Shown here piece by piece: positions 1 to 9,201 of a stretch of DNA of 64,000 nucleotides; position 1 is the first letter of the stretch, and each line of letters opens with the position of its first letter. This DNA comes from Pseudomonas helvetica. GTDB lineage: Bacteria > Pseudomonadota > Gammaproteobacteria > Pseudomonadales > Pseudomonadaceae. A program made the translations under genes and the position numbers. The stretch is taken from positions 246,501-310,500 of the forward strand of contig NZ_CP150917.1 in assembly GCF_039908645.1 (NCBI RefSeq), in the 5' to 3' direction. Below the pieces are notes generated by a model that was given only the letters and a program-made list of their open reading frames with translations, was not told the DNA's origin and made no database searches.

Positions 1-383
1 AGGGTCGACAGGCGCCGGGCGAACAGGTACGGCGGCTCATACGTCAGGTTGGCGGTCAGGCCAAAGCCGAGGTTCCTGGTCACCGCGGCCATGGCCGACA
101 CCAGCAGCAGCGGGTCGTTGACCGGCAACTGGATCGACTCCTTGAGCGGCACATCGACCGAGTGCTGATAGACGTCATACACCCCGACGATGTCGGCGAT
201 GAACAGCCCGTCGAACAAGCCCCGCTCCAGCAACTGCGCGAGTTCGGTCCAGTACTCGACCGTCTTGTACTGGGTCGAGTTGTCCCGTGGATGAGTCCAC
301 AGGCCGTGGTTGATGTGCCCGATGCAGTTCATGTTGAAGGCATTGAGCAGGATCTTTTTTTTCTTTGTCAGAGGCGAGGGCAT
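1..383 (-). CDS. LLM-class FMN-dependent monooxygenase, NtaA/SnaA/DszA type (N-terminal part)
   Basis: Only the first 127 residues are in the window; the gene runs off the left edge. The N-terminus (KKILLNAFNMNCIGHINHGLW, then a WTELAQLLERGLFDGLFIAD segment and NDPLLLVSAMAAVT) is typical of two-component flavin-dependent monooxygenases that use FMNH2 from a separate reductase to cleave organosulfur compounds or aminocarboxylates. The ATG shares one base with the stop of the SfnB-type gene upstream (TGATG), so the two are translationally coupled. The context suggests a sulfur-scavenging desulfonation or sulfone-oxidation role; the substrate cannot be read from the sequence. Confidence 0.8.
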   Translation of the reverse strand, partial: MPSPLTKKKKILLNAFNMNCIGHINHGLWTHPRDNSTQYKTVEYWTELAQLLERGLFDGLFIADIVGVYDVYQHSVDVPLKESIQLPVNDPLLLVSAMAAVTRNLGFGLTANLTYEPPYLFARRLST

Positions 384-1576
384 CAAATAGTCCCTCGCAG
401 TGGCGGGTTTTCATCGTTGAGGTAGTAGTTGCCAATTGCGTGGTACTTCCAGCGCACCGGGTCGTGCAGGGTGTGCACGCGGGCGTTGCGCCAGTGACGA
501 TCCAACCCGTGCTCGGCGAGGGTGGCCTGGCTGCCGGACAGTTCGAACAGCGTGCTGCCGGCCGCCAGGGAGATTTCCGTGCTGATGGCGCGCGCTTCGG
601 CCACGGCAATCGAGGCCGCCGCGATCGTTTCGGCGTTGGTGTCGGCCTGGGCGCGGTCGAGGAATTCTCCTGCACGCTCCAGCAGTGCTTCCGTCGCGTG
701 CAGGCGAATGCTCAGGTGGCCAAAGCTTTTGATCGTCAGCGGGTCTTCGGTGGCGTTGTCATTGCCGGAGTCGATCCACGGGCGGGTTTTGCTTCGCACG
801 AAATGCAGCGCGTCTTCATAGGCTGCGCGAGCAATGCCGGTGTCGATGGCCGCATGAAGAATCTGCGCCAGCGGGCCGACCGGGGTCGGACGTTCGAAGG
901 CGCTTTGAAACGGGATCACGTCGTCTGCCGAGACGTAGACGTCTTCGAACACCACCGAGCCGCTGCCGGTGGTGCGCTGGCCGAAGCCGCTCCAGTCATC
1001 GATGACCGTCAGGCCCTGGCTGTCACGCGGGACGAAGGCCAGTTGCTGGACGCCGTTTTCATCGACCACCGTGGTCGGAATCCGTTGTGCGTAGATCGCC
1101 CCGGTGGAGTAGAACTTGCGGCCGTTGATGCGAAAACCGTTGCCATCGGGAGTCAGGCTGGTGACCCGGTGGAGAGCGGTTTTGGTCCCGAGTTCGGCCA
1201 GTGCATTGCCGAAGCGCTGACCGGCGAGGACTTCGGCGTACAGGCGTTTTTTCTGCTCGGATGTACCGTTTACGCGCAGCACTTCGAGGGCATAAAAGTG
1301 GTTCTGCGGGATCTGCCCCAGCGAACCGTCGGCCTGGGCGATCAGTGCGATGACTTTGGCCAGGGTGACGTTGGAAACCCCCGCACCGCCGTATTCCCTG
1401 GGCACGCTGATGCCCCACAGGCCGGAGCGCGAAAAGACTTCCAGTTCGGGGTAGGGCAGGCGTCGCTCACGGTCGCGCAGGGCGCTGTCGCGTTTGAAGT
1501 CTTCGGCCAGATCGCTGGCGACGACAAGGGCTTGCTCATCGCTGGTGATGACCGCGACGGGGTGAGAAAGAGTCAT
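383..1576 (-). CDS. SfnB-family sulfur acquisition oxidoreductase (copy 1)
   Basis: 397 residues with the acyl-CoA dehydrogenase fold: an N-terminal helical part, a central beta domain with the FGQRTTGSGSV loop, and a C-terminal helical bundle. SfnB-type members are thought to act as FMNH2-dependent enzymes in dimethylsulfone or other organosulfur use under sulfate limitation. I chose the ATG at 1576 because GGAG lies about 7 bases upstream; a TTG at 1600 is in frame but has no support. It lies 39 bases after its paralogue and overlaps the monooxygenase by one base, so all three are probably one operon. Family assignment is good; the exact substrate is inference. Confidence 0.8.
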   Translation of the reverse strand: MTLSHPVAVITSDEQALVVASDLAEDFKRDSALRDRERRLPYPELEVFSRSGLWGISVPREYGGAGVSNVTLAKVIALIAQADGSLGQIPQNHFYALEVLRVNGTSEQKKRLYAEVLAGQRFGNALAELGTKTALHRVTSLTPDGNGFRINGRKFYSTGAIYAQRIPTTVVDENGVQQLAFVPRDSQGLTVIDDWSGFGQRTTGSGSVVFEDVYVSADDVIPFQSAFERPTPVGPLAQILHAAIDTGIARAAYEDALHFVRSKTRPWIDSGNDNATEDPLTIKSFGHLSIRLHATEALLERAGEFLDRAQADTNAETIAAASIAVAEARAISTEISLAAGSTLFELSGSQATLAEHGLDRHWRNARVHTLHDPVRWKYHAIGNYYLNDENPPLRGTI

Positions 1577-1615
1577 GTGTTTCTCCAGAGATCTGGTCAA
1601 AAGTGTTCTGGTCGT

Positions 1616-2857
1616 TCAGATCCAGGAATGCCGTGCGGGTAAAGTGCCGTTCAGGTGATAAGTGCCCACGGCGTGGTACTTCCAGCGCACCGGATCGTGC
1701 AGGGTGTGCACGCGGGCGTTGCGCCAGTGGCGATCGAGGTTGAACTCGGCGAGGGTGGCGCGGCTGCCGGCCAGCTCGAAGAGCTTTTCGCTGGCCAGCA
1801 GCGAGATTTCGGTGGTCAGCACCTTGGCCTCGGCGACGGCAATCGAGGCACGGGCTGCGGACTCGGCGGTGACCGGCGCGGCGCTGACTTGATCGAGCAC
1901 GTTCCCGGCTTTGCGCAGTAGCGCTTCGGCAGCGTGCAGTTCGATTTTCAGTTTGCCGATGTCGGCAATCACGTAGAGGTCATCGCTGGCGCGTTCGACG
2001 TTGGCGTCGATCCACGGCCGTGCGCGTTCGCGAACGAAGCTGATGGCGTCATCGATGGCGCCGCGGGCAATGCCGGCGTCGATGGCGGCTTGAATCAGCT
2101 GTGACACGGCGCCCTGGATGTTCGGGCTGTCGTTGATCCGCCAGTTTTCCACCACCAGATCAGCATCGACCCGCACATTGTTCAGCAGCACGGTGCCACT
2201 GGCCGTGGTGCGCTGGCCGAAGCCCGACCAGTCGTCGACGATGCGCAGCCCCGGAGTGCCGCGACGGACGAAAGCGATGACTTGCTTGCCGTCGTCGTTG
2301 AGTGCCTTGACTGCGACCCAGTGCGCGAACAGCGCGCCCGTGGAGTAAAACTTCTGACCATTGATGACGTAGCCATCACCGTCGGCGGTGATGCGGGCCT
2401 TGAGCTCCAGGGTGTTTTTGGTGCCGCGTTCCGGGCCCGCGTTGCCGATTCGCCAACCGTCGAGCACGCTCTGGAACAGCTGCTTTTTCTGTCGTTCGTT
2501 GGCGGTGTGCTGGAGCAGGTTGAGAATCCCGAAGTGGTTCTGCGGGATTTGCCCGAGTGCCGGGTCGGCCGCGGAAATGATCGCGAAGACTTCAGCGATG
2601 GTGACGAATGAAACCTCGGGGCCGCCGAACGCTTTGCCGATGGCAATACTGCCCAGGCCACTGCGGGTGAACTGTTCGATTTCCGCCCAGGGCAACTTGC
2701 GCTGTTGATCGCGTCGCGCGGCTTGCAAGCGGGCGACCTGAGCAAGTTCACGGGCTGCTTCGAGGGCTTGTGCGTCGTTGCGCAAAACCTGCGCGGGCAA
2801 CAACAGCGGGGGAATGTCCAGATCACTCTGAACGTTTGCATCTGCCAGATTAGACAT
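1616..2857 (-). CDS. SfnB-family sulfur acquisition oxidoreductase (copy 2)
   Basis: 413 residues, clearly paralogous to the next gene downstream: both share the GQIPQNHF, GQKFYSTGA-type, DDWSGFGQRTT and RHWRNARVHTLHDPVRWKYHA segments. The fold is acyl-CoA dehydrogenase-like with a flavin site. The start is supported by AAGGAG about 9 bases upstream. It is the first gene of the likely three-gene operon sfnB-like, sfnB-like, FMN monooxygenase. The last C-terminal block is nearly identical between the two copies while the N-termini differ, consistent with duplication then divergence towards different substrates. Confidence 0.8.
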   Translation of the reverse strand: MSNLADANVQSDLDIPPLLLPAQVLRNDAQALEAARELAQVARLQAARRDQQRKLPWAEIEQFTRSGLGSIAIGKAFGGPEVSFVTIAEVFAIISAADPALGQIPQNHFGILNLLQHTANERQKKQLFQSVLDGWRIGNAGPERGTKNTLELKARITADGDGYVINGQKFYSTGALFAHWVAVKALNDDGKQVIAFVRRGTPGLRIVDDWSGFGQRTTASGTVLLNNVRVDADLVVENWRINDSPNIQGAVSQLIQAAIDAGIARGAIDDAISFVRERARPWIDANVERASDDLYVIADIGKLKIELHAAEALLRKAGNVLDQVSAAPVTAESAARASIAVAEAKVLTTEISLLASEKLFELAGSRATLAEFNLDRHWRNARVHTLHDPVRWKYHAVGTYHLNGTLPARHSWI

Positions 2858-3168
2858 CAGCGCCGCTCCTTGGCTGCACGCAATGCCCTGGCGATTTGCA
2901 CCGGGGTGATTATGTTCCTGACCATACCTACCTCACATCTCATGGATAAGCCGCAGCGTGCGGCGAAATCAAAATCAAGAATGTCCGGTGGTCCGGTTCA
3001 TATACCCTAATAGCGTATTAAAAATTAATGAACTAACTTTTAGGAATATGCATAGAAGGGTGTCATCAGCCCTGTGGTTGTTCGCATGGGCGGATGTAAC
3101 GCAACCCTGTAGCAGCAGGCTGCGCCAGCTGCTACAGGGATCTCATCGGTCGCAGGGGGCAGGGGCCT
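2858..3168. other. Intergenic region upstream of the sfnB-like operon
   Basis: No gene is seen. The part between about 2990 and 3060 is markedly AT-rich against its surroundings and is the likely site of the minus-strand promoter for the sulfur operon. A -10-like TATATGAAC stretch can be read on the minus strand but no convincing -35 or sigma-54 (GG/GC) pair was found. A perfect hairpin near the right end is listed separately. Confidence 0.4.
3105..3139. repeat. 12-bp perfect inverted repeat, REP-like hairpin
   Basis: CCCTGTAGCAGC and its exact complement GCTGCTACAGGG flank an 11-base loop. It lies just beyond the 3' end of the minus-strand gene at 3169-3906, so it may act as its terminator or be a solitary copy of a second REP-type family (TGTAGGAGC/TGTAGCAGC type). 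Confidence 0.6.
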
Positions 3169-3906
3169 TCAGCACTTCCTGGCCGGTACTTTCAGGTAGG
3201 TATTGGCGCAGCCGACTTTCAAGGTGCGTGCCGGCGCCCAGCGCGAGTTGTTACCGACGCGATCGAGGATGCAGTAGGTGACTTCCAGCCGGTTATCTTC
3301 ACCGGCTTCAAGAATCACTGAGGGCGGCACCCAGACGTTGATCGGGTGGCCGACTTCGCCGGGTTTGATCTTGGGCAGGTCCATGCGCACATCGCCCCAG
3401 CGCAGGGTGATTTCATCATCAGCCGCCATGTTCAGATAAGGTTCGATGATCAGTGGCACGCCACGTTTGATCTGGTTCGGATTGACCCCGTGACGGCGAA
3501 TCATCTCGGGAATACCCAATGGCTCCAGGTGCTGGTTTTCATCTGCGCACAGGGTGTGTGGCTGACCACCCGGGCAGTCGAGTTTGACCTGGACCTGTTT
3601 CACCGCGGACAGCGCCGGGCCTTGCCCGACTTGCATGAGCCGGTAGTGGATACGCGAGCTGCCGTTGCGGATAAAACTCTCGGGAATCCGCAGGTTGAGT
3701 GGCTGACCGACTTCTGCGCGGTTGAGCACCTTTGAGGCCACATAGCAGTTATCCCAGAACAGTTCGATCAGATCACCTTCGTCCATACCGGCATAAGGTG
3801 GTATTTCGATCAGCAGGTAAGCCGCGGAAGTGATGTTGATGGCAGAGCCGGGCGACTGCGTCAGGCCGGGAGCCGCCAGTTCAACTTTGTTCGACATACA
3901 AGTCAT
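3169..3906 (-). CDS. Hypothetical protein made of two tandem homologous domains
   Basis: 245 residues, no signal peptide, no known enzyme motif. The protein is an internal duplication: residues about 31-107 and 151-231 align, sharing the LLIEIPPY/LIIEPYLNM, LIELFW/EITLRW, EVGQPLNLRIPESFI/EVGHPINVWVPPSVI and HYRL/VTYCI segments. The pattern of alternating strands suggests two Ig-like beta domains such as those used as building blocks in Pseudomonas surface proteins; this is inference. The ATG at 3906 has AAGGAG 8 bases upstream, better placed than the ATG at 3897. It has its own predicted promoter and is flanked by sulfur genes on both sides. Confidence 0.7.
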   Translation of the reverse strand: MTCMSNKVELAAPGLTQSPGSAINITSAAYLLIEIPPYAGMDEGDLIELFWDNCYVASKVLNRAEVGQPLNLRIPESFIRNGSSRIHYRLMQVGQGPALSAVKQVQVKLDCPGGQPHTLCADENQHLEPLGIPEMIRRHGVNPNQIKRGVPLIIEPYLNMAADDEITLRWGDVRMDLPKIKPGEVGHPINVWVPPSVILEAGEDNRLEVTYCILDRVGNNSRWAPARTLKVGCANTYLKVPARKC

Positions 3907-4379
3907 GTGTGTTCTCCTTGAAACATCGCAGCGAAGTCCATTTCGGAAGTGTCGAAGGCGTTAGGGTAGTAGGCGATTAACTATATTCAAGTACTGTGAA
4001 ATGCCTGTTAGCGCCTAGATAAGGGAGTGGTCGACGGGGTGTCAATAGACGCAAGTTGAGAACGTGGGAATGCCAGGCTATTCAGATATTTCCTACCTCT
4101 AATTAGCGATCGATGGACATGCTGTTCGGCTTTTTCCTGGGTGCGCTCGATTTGTGAGCCAGTGTTTCCAGTGTTTTTCGGCATTGAATCAGTCTGAGTG
4201 TGTTGGAGGTTACGTGGCGGGAGGATGTTGCAGGAGGTATCTATATACCGCTTTCGACTGGGGTGATTAATTAATTACGGAAATCGGCGGGAGGCGGGTG
4301 AGACGAGTCAAGTGGTGTGATAAATGTCACTTCCTTCCGTGGAAGTTGACAGTGCTTACTCTATTTTTGATGGTGATTG
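3907..4379. other. Intergenic region, no gene seen
   Basis: AT-rich for this genome, especially about 4220-4380. It holds the candidate promoter of the gene at 3169-3906. I see no open frame with a ribosome binding site and no clear terminator for the converging cystine operon. Confidence 0.4.
4016..4045 (-). promoter_or_regulatory. Candidate sigma-70 promoter
   Basis: On the minus strand a consensus TTGACA (-35) is followed after 18 bases by TATCTA (-10). It would start transcription about 100 bases ahead of the two-domain hypothetical protein. Confidence 0.4.
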
Positions 4380-5132
4380 TTAACTTCGGGAGTTGAGGAA
4401 CTTGTTGAGGAATTGTCGGGTTCGTTCTTCTTTTGGATTGGCAAACAATGCCTTTGCTTCACCTTGTTCGACAATGACGCCCTTGTCGAAAAACACCACC
4501 CGGTTCGCCACATCACGAGCAAAACTCATTTCGTGGGTAACGATGACCATCGTGCGTTTTTCTTCGGCCAGACTGCGAATGGCCGCCAGCACTTCGCCGA
4601 CCAGTTCCGGATCGAGCGCCGAGGTTGGTTCGTCGAAGAGAATCACTTCCGGCTCCATGGCCAGCGCCCGGGCGATTGCCACGCGCTGTTGCTGCCCACC
4701 GGACAGCCTGCGCGGATAGGCGTCTTCCTTGCCTGCCAGGCCGACCTTGGCCAGCAGTTTTCGACCCAGCGCCAATGCTTGGTCCTTTGGCATTTTCTTC
4801 ACCACCAAAGGGCCTTCGATGACGTTTTCCAGGGCCGTGCGATGAGGGAACAGATTGAAGTTCTGAAACACGAAACCGACATGCTGGCGCAACCGGCGCA
4901 CCAGGCTCTGCTGCTGGTTCAGCGGGCGGCTGCCATCGATCTCGATGTCGCCGACCTTGATCCGGCCGCTGGTGGGTTCTTCAAGAAAGTTCAGGCAACG
5001 CAGGAAGGTGGTCTTGCCCGAGCCGCTAGGGCCGATGATTGCCACCACCTCGCCTTCTTCAACCTTCAGATCGATGCCATTGAGCACCACTTGACCCTTG
5101 AACTGCTTTGTCAGTTTTTCCACGACAATCAT
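4380..5132 (-). CDS. tcyN: Cystine ABC transporter, ATP-binding protein
   Basis: 250 residues, the usual length for polar amino acid ABC ATPases. Walker [10 protein letters not shown] follows the first strand, the Q-loop is FQNFNLFPH, the signature is [16 protein letters not shown], Walker B is [13 protein letters not shown] and the switch histidine is in VTHEMSF. It powers cystine import at the inner membrane. The ATG at 5132 comes 4 bases after the permease stop with AGGAG inside the permease end. It is the last gene of tcyJ-tcyL-tcyN. The cystine assignment rests on the nearby dcyD gene and binding-protein similarity; other polar amino acids remain possible. Confidence 0.85.
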   Translation of the reverse strand: MIVVEKLTKQFKGQVVLNGIDLKVEEGEVVAIIGPSGSGKTTFLRCLNFLEEPTSGRIKVGDIEIDGSRPLNQQQSLVRRLRQHVGFVFQNFNLFPHRTALENVIEGPLVVKKMPKDQALALGRKLLAKVGLAGKEDAYPRRLSGGQQQRVAIARALAMEPEVILFDEPTSALDPELVGEVLAAIRSLAEEKRTMVIVTHEMSFARDVANRVVFFDKGVIVEQGEAKALFANPKEERTRQFLNKFLNSRS

Positions 5133-5136
5133 GGGG

Positions 5137-5802
5137 TCAGGACTCCTGGTCGTGCCGATTGACCCGCTCTTCCAACTGGTTTTGCAGGTGCGAGAGCACC
5201 GTTGCAAGCACCCAGTAGATCAGTGCGGCGGCAAGATACATGGTAAAAATTTCGAAGGTACGGGCGGTGATCAGCTGTGCCTGACGGAACAGTTCCGGCA
5301 CCTGAATGGTCGCCGCCAGCGCGGTGTCCTTGACCAGCGAAATGAAGCTGTTGCCCAGTGGCGGCAACGCCGTTCGCGCAGCTTGCGGCAGGATGGCCCG
5401 GCGCAGGGTTTGCGCGCGGGTCATGCCGATACTGGCAGCGGCTTCCCACTGGCCGCGTTCGATGGAACTGATCGCGGCACGGAGGATTTCGCAGGCGTAG
5501 GCAGCCATGTTCAGCGAGAAGCCGATCAAGGCCGCTGGCAGCGGATCAAGTTCGATACCCAATTGCGGCAAGCCGTAATAGATCACGAACAGTTGCACCA
5601 GCAACGGCGTGCCGCGAAAGAACGACACATAGATGCGGGCGATCCAGCTCACCAGCTTGAAGCGCGACAAGCGCATCAAGGCCAGGCTAAACCCCAGCAA
5701 CAGACCAAAGAACATCCCGCCCAGGCTGAGGATGACCGTGAAATACGCGCCCTTGAGCAAAAAGGGCGCGGAGTCCAGTGCGAGTTGGAAAGCTTCTTCC
5801 AT
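5137..5802 (-). CDS. tcyL: Cystine ABC transporter, permease protein
   Basis: 221 residues with about five membrane segments and the amino acid permease EAA loop ([24 protein letters not shown]). Length fits the HisM/GlnP class. Its ATG overlaps the stop of the binding-protein gene by one base (TAATG), so translation is coupled. It forms the membrane channel for the TcyJ/TcyN system. Confidence 0.85.
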   Translation of the reverse strand: MEEAFQLALDSAPFLLKGAYFTVILSLGGMFFGLLLGFSLALMRLSRFKLVSWIARIYVSFFRGTPLLVQLFVIYYGLPQLGIELDPLPAALIGFSLNMAAYACEILRAAISSIERGQWEAAASIGMTRAQTLRRAILPQAARTALPPLGNSFISLVKDTALAATIQVPELFRQAQLITARTFEIFTMYLAAALIYWVLATVLSHLQNQLEERVNRHDQES

Positions 5803-6602
5803 TATTGGGTGACGTCAGCGCTGAAGTATTTTTCCGAAAGCTTTTTCAGCGTACCGTCGGCACGCAGCTTGTCGATGGCCTTGTTCACCGCAGCCAGCAG
5901 CTCAGGCTCGCCTTTGCGCAGGGCAATGCCGGCTTCCTGACGGGAGAACGCTTCGCCAGCGGCGGTGGTGTCCTTGGCCTTCTTGGCGTATTCCAGCGCG
6001 GCGAGGCGGTCGATCAGAATGACGTCGGTGCGGCCAACGCGCAGGTCCTGGAACTTGGTCGGATCATCTTCGTAGGTGCGGACTTCAGCACCCGGCACAT
6101 TGGCCTTTACCCACTGCTCATAGTTGGTGCCCAGGCCTACGCCGACTTTCTTGCCGGTCAGGTCGGCGGCGGTCTTGATGTTCAGCTCCGCAACCTTCTT
6201 CGTCAGCACCAGCGCCTGAATCCCGGAAACGGTGTAAGGCTCGGAGAAGTCATACTTCTTCTTGCGCTCTTCGGAGATGGTCACCTGGTTGATCACTGCG
6301 TCCAGGCGCTTGGACTCCAGCGCCGCGAGGATGCCGTCCCATTTGGTCGGTTGCAGTTTGACCTTCACGCCCAGCTCTTTGGCCAGGGCTTCGGAGAACT
6401 CCACTTCGAAGCCGGCCAGTTTGCCGTTGGCATCGACGAAACTGAACGGTGGATAAGTGCCTTCCAGGCCGACGTTGATCACGCCAGCTTCCTTGATTTT
6501 TTGCAGCTGCTCACCGGCCACTGCTTGCCCCAACAGGCCAGCACCGAGTACCAGGCCCAGCGAGCCCACCAGCAGATTTCGACGAAATGCGGAAAAATTC
6601 AT
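5802..6602 (-). CDS. tcyJ: Cystine-binding periplasmic protein
   Basis: 266 residues: a signal peptide at residues 1-28 (basic start, hydrophobic core, AVA-G cleavage) then a solute-binding domain of family 3 with the motifs GVINVGLEGTYPPFSFVD, GFEVEFSEALAKELG and KKVGVGLGTNYEQW. It resembles E. coli FliY/TcyJ. The ATG at 6602 has AGGGG upstream; longer frames start in non-coding sequence. It delivers cystine to TcyL/TcyN. Confidence 0.85.
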   Translation of the reverse strand: MNFSAFRRNLLVGSLGLVLGAGLLGQAVAGEQLQKIKEAGVINVGLEGTYPPFSFVDANGKLAGFEVEFSEALAKELGVKVKLQPTKWDGILAALESKRLDAVINQVTISEERKKKYDFSEPYTVSGIQALVLTKKVAELNIKTAADLTGKKVGVGLGTNYEQWVKANVPGAEVRTYEDDPTKFQDLRVGRTDVILIDRLAALEYAKKAKDTTAAGEAFSRQEAGIALRKGEPELLAAVNKAIDKLRADGTLKKLSEKYFSADVTQ

Positions 6603-6817
6603 GACAAGCCCCTGTGTTTTTTTATGAAGACGTTTTTTGGAGAAGCAGGCAAAACCGAGAATTGAACGGCTGCAACATCGTGCCCTAAAAGCAGCGTATG
6701 CGTCTCGCGGCAATTGCGCCTGCGGCGCGACTATATGACGAGGCTTTTAGATGTGAAAATAATATAAATTCAGCTTGTTATTCTTTATTGGAATATAAAT
6801 GCTTCGTGTAATTCCTA

Positions 6818-6843
6818 TGGTGAGGGAGCTTGCTCCCTCACCA
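6818..6843. repeat. Solitary REP hairpin
   Basis: TGGTGAGGGAGC, a 2-base loop TT, and the exact complement. Same core as the REPIN family elsewhere in the window. It sits between dcyD and tcyJ and could fold in RNA from either strand. Confidence 0.8.
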
Positions 6844-6866
6844 CAGAAGATCTTTTTCCGGCTGGC

Positions 6867-7859
6867 TCAAAACGCCGAGCTATAGGCAAACAACGCCGGC
6901 GCACCTCCGGTGTGCAGGAAGATGATCGGGCCGTCATTGAAGCGCTGCCGGCCGATACCGTCGAGCAAGCCGGCCATGGCCTTGCCGGTGTAGACCGGGT
7001 CGAGCAACAGCCCTTCCTGGCTGGCCAGCAACTTGACGGCAGCGAGGGTTCCAGCGTTCGGCTCGCCGTAACGCGGAGCGAAATACTCGTCCCACAATTG
7101 CACCTTGAAACTCGCCGGCAGGTTCACGCCCAGCAGTTCGGCAGTGCGCTCGGCCAGGCCCTGGACTTTCGGTCGCTGGTCTTCGTCGCTGCGCGAAACG
7201 GTGACGCCGATCACCGGCAAGTCCGGCAGTACTTCGCTCAGCGCCAACGCCAGACCGCTGTGAGTCCCGGCGCTGCCCGAAGCCAGCACCACGGCGGCGA
7301 ACTCCAGGCCGCTGTCCTCGATTTGCCCGGCCAGCTCCAGTCCGGCTCGTACATAGCCCAGCGCGCCCAAGGCGTTGGAGCCGCCAATCGGCACCAGATA
7401 AGGTTTTTTGCCGTTACTGCGCAGACGCTCGGCCAGGGCTTGTAACTGTTGGTCGGCGTTATCGAGGTTCTCTACCAGCTCGACCTTGGCATCGAACAAG
7501 TCCAGCAGCAGGCGATTGCCGTTGCCCAGGTAATTACTGTCATCAGTGCCGATCGGATTCTCCAGCAAGGCGACGCAGCCCAGGCCCAGTTTGGCGGCAA
7601 GCGCTGCCGTCTGACGCACATGGTTGGACTGGATGGCGCCAGCGGTGATCAGCGTATCGGCACCTTGCGCGAGCGCGTCGGCGGCGAGGTATTCGAGTTT
7701 GCGCAGCTTGTTGCCGCCCATGGCCAACGGTGTCAGGTCGTCACGTTTGACGTAGACATCACGCCCTAGCCAGGTCGACAAGCGTTCGAGTTTTTCCAGC
7801 GCGGTAGCATTGGCAAGAAGGTCCAGACGATTAAAACGAGCCAGCTGTTGTTTGATCAT
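6867..7859 (-). CDS. dcyD: D-cysteine desulfhydrase
   Basis: 330 residues, close to the 328 of E. coli DcyD, and the start is aligned with it. This PLP enzyme (ACC deaminase-like) breaks D-cysteine into pyruvate, ammonia and sulfide. The PLP lysine is K51 in [10 protein letters not shown], preceded by [10 protein letters not shown]. The C-terminal [13 protein letters not shown] segment is also characteristic. It lies upstream of tcyJLN in the same direction, the usual linkage of cystine import and cysteine breakdown. The ATG at 7859 has only a weak ribosome binding site. ACC deaminase is an alternative annotation but the tcy linkage argues against it. Confidence 0.88.
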   Translation of the reverse strand: MIKQQLARFNRLDLLANATALEKLERLSTWLGRDVYVKRDDLTPLAMGGNKLRKLEYLAADALAQGADTLITAGAIQSNHVRQTAALAAKLGLGCVALLENPIGTDDSNYLGNGNRLLLDLFDAKVELVENLDNADQQLQALAERLRSNGKKPYLVPIGGSNALGALGYVRAGLELAGQIEDSGLEFAAVVLASGSAGTHSGLALALSEVLPDLPVIGVTVSRSDEDQRPKVQGLAERTAELLGVNLPASFKVQLWDEYFAPRYGEPNAGTLAAVKLLASQEGLLLDPVYTGKAMAGLLDGIGRQRFNDGPIIFLHTGGAPALFAYSSAF

Positions 7860-8053
7860 GGGGCCGCACGGGTTGTGGGAGATGACTGGACTATAGGCAG
7901 GCCGATTTGCTCGGGCAACCGACAATGTCGCTTATGCCAAAAAGTGTTTAATACAGCACTATTCGTTCTTAATTCCGCTTTGAGCGCATACCGTAAAGTG
8001 AACTCCGTTCAGGCGGCCTTACTGTCCGGCCGCCGCACGTGAGGAGTTTTACC

Positions 8054-8980
8054 GTGAGCCAGCGTTCCAGCCATTGGCAATTACAGACCATCGTCAGCCA
8101 ACTGCGCACTGCCCGCGACCAGTGGCGTGCGCAGAACGGTCGTATCAGCGGCGAGCAGGGCGGGCGTGAGCTGCCATCGCGTGCGGCGATGGCGGAGATT
8201 CTCGAAGCATTGTGCGGTGCGCTGTTCCCGATGCGCCTGGGCCCGGTGGATCTGCGTGAAGAGAGCGAAGACTTTTACGTCGGGCATACGCTGGATGTGG
8301 CGCTGAACGCGCTGCTGGCTCAGGCGCGGTTGGAGCTGCGCTATGTCGCGCGACAAAGCGCCCGGGTCGATACCGAAGTCGAGGCGCGGGCGATCAGCCT
8401 GATCCAGGATTTCGCCCTGGCCTTGCCAGGTCTGCGCAGCCTGTTGGATTCCGATGTACTGGCGGCGTATCACGGTGACCCGGCAGCACGCAGTGTCGAT
8501 GAAGTGCTGCTGTGCTATCCGGGGATTCTGGCGGTGATTCACCATCGTCTGGCCCACCATTTGTACCGCGCCGGGCTGCCATTGCTGGCGCGGATCAGCG
8601 CGGAAATCGCGCACTCGGCCACCGGCATCGACATTCACCCGGGCGCGCAGATCGGCCGTAGCTTCTTCATCGACCACGGCACGGGCGTGGTGATCGGCGA
8701 AACCGCGATCATCGGCGAGCGGGTACGCATTTACCAGGCCGTGACCCTCGGCGCCAAACGCTTCCCGGCTGATGAAGACGGCCAGTTGCAGAAGGGCCAT
8801 CCGCGCCATCCGATCGTTGAAGACGACGTGGTGATCTATGCCGGCGCGACCATCCTCGGACGGATCACCATCGGCAAGGGCTCGACCATCGGCGGTAACG
8901 TCTGGCTGACTCGCAGCGTACCGGCCGGATGCAATTTGACCCAGGCGAACTTGCAGCATGATGACGGGACGCAGAAGTAA
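8054..8980 (+). CDS. epsC: Serine O-acetyltransferase, EpsC type
   Basis: 308 residues. It transfers acetyl from acetyl-CoA to L-serine, giving O-acetylserine for cysteine synthesis. The N-terminal helical part (about 1-185) is followed by a left-handed beta-helix of hexapeptide repeats with the catalytic-type histidines in GIDIHPGAQIG and FFIDHGTGVVIGE, and the YQAVTLGAKRFP segment. GTG at 8054 has GAGGAG 7 bases upstream. Longer than CysE because of the N-terminal extension. Divergent from dcyD with about 190 bases between, so the two may share control by cysteine or sulfur status. Confidence 0.85.
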   Translation: MSQRSSHWQLQTIVSQLRTARDQWRAQNGRISGEQGGRELPSRAAMAEILEALCGALFPMRLGPVDLREESEDFYVGHTLDVALNALLAQARLELRYVARQSARVDTEVEARAISLIQDFALALPGLRSLLDSDVLAAYHGDPAARSVDEVLLCYPGILAVIHHRLAHHLYRAGLPLLARISAEIAHSATGIDIHPGAQIGRSFFIDHGTGVVIGETAIIGERVRIYQAVTLGAKRFPADEDGQLQKGHPRHPIVEDDVVIYAGATILGRITIGKGSTIGGNVWLTRSVPAGCNLTQANLQHDDGTQK

Positions 8981-9043
8981 GCCCTGAGGCTGATGATAGT
9001 TCCAGCCATTCCCTCCTTGAGCTGGCGTGAAGGCACTCATTTT

Positions 9044-9157
9044 TGTGGCGAGGGAGCTTGCTCCCGTCGGCCGGTCCGCGTTCGGGCGAAGCAGTCGTCA
9101 GCTTCTATGTTTTTAGGGCCGCTGCGCGTCCCAGCGGGAGCAAGCTCCCTCGCCACA
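9044..9157. repeat. REPIN (two inverted REP copies)
   Basis: The ends TGTGGCGAGGGAGCTTGCTC and its reverse complement enclose about 70 bases, including CGGTCCGCGTTCGGGCGAAGCA also found in the copy at 26566. Palindromic non-coding mobile repeat; probably also terminates transcription after epsC. Confidence 0.85.
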
Positions 9158-9201
9158 GACGTACCGCCGAACCTCGCGATTAGTCCTCACAGCCTATCCA
9201 T

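Noticed and set aside
365..1642. Long plus-strand open frame of 425 codons
   Set aside because: It is antisense to the SfnB-type gene, which has a family match and ribosome site. High GC makes long shadow frames common.
2858..3060. Possible sigma-54 promoter ahead of the sfnB-like genes
   Set aside because: Sulfone genes in Pseudomonas can depend on SfnR and sigma-54, but no GG-N10-GC pair with proper flanks was found.
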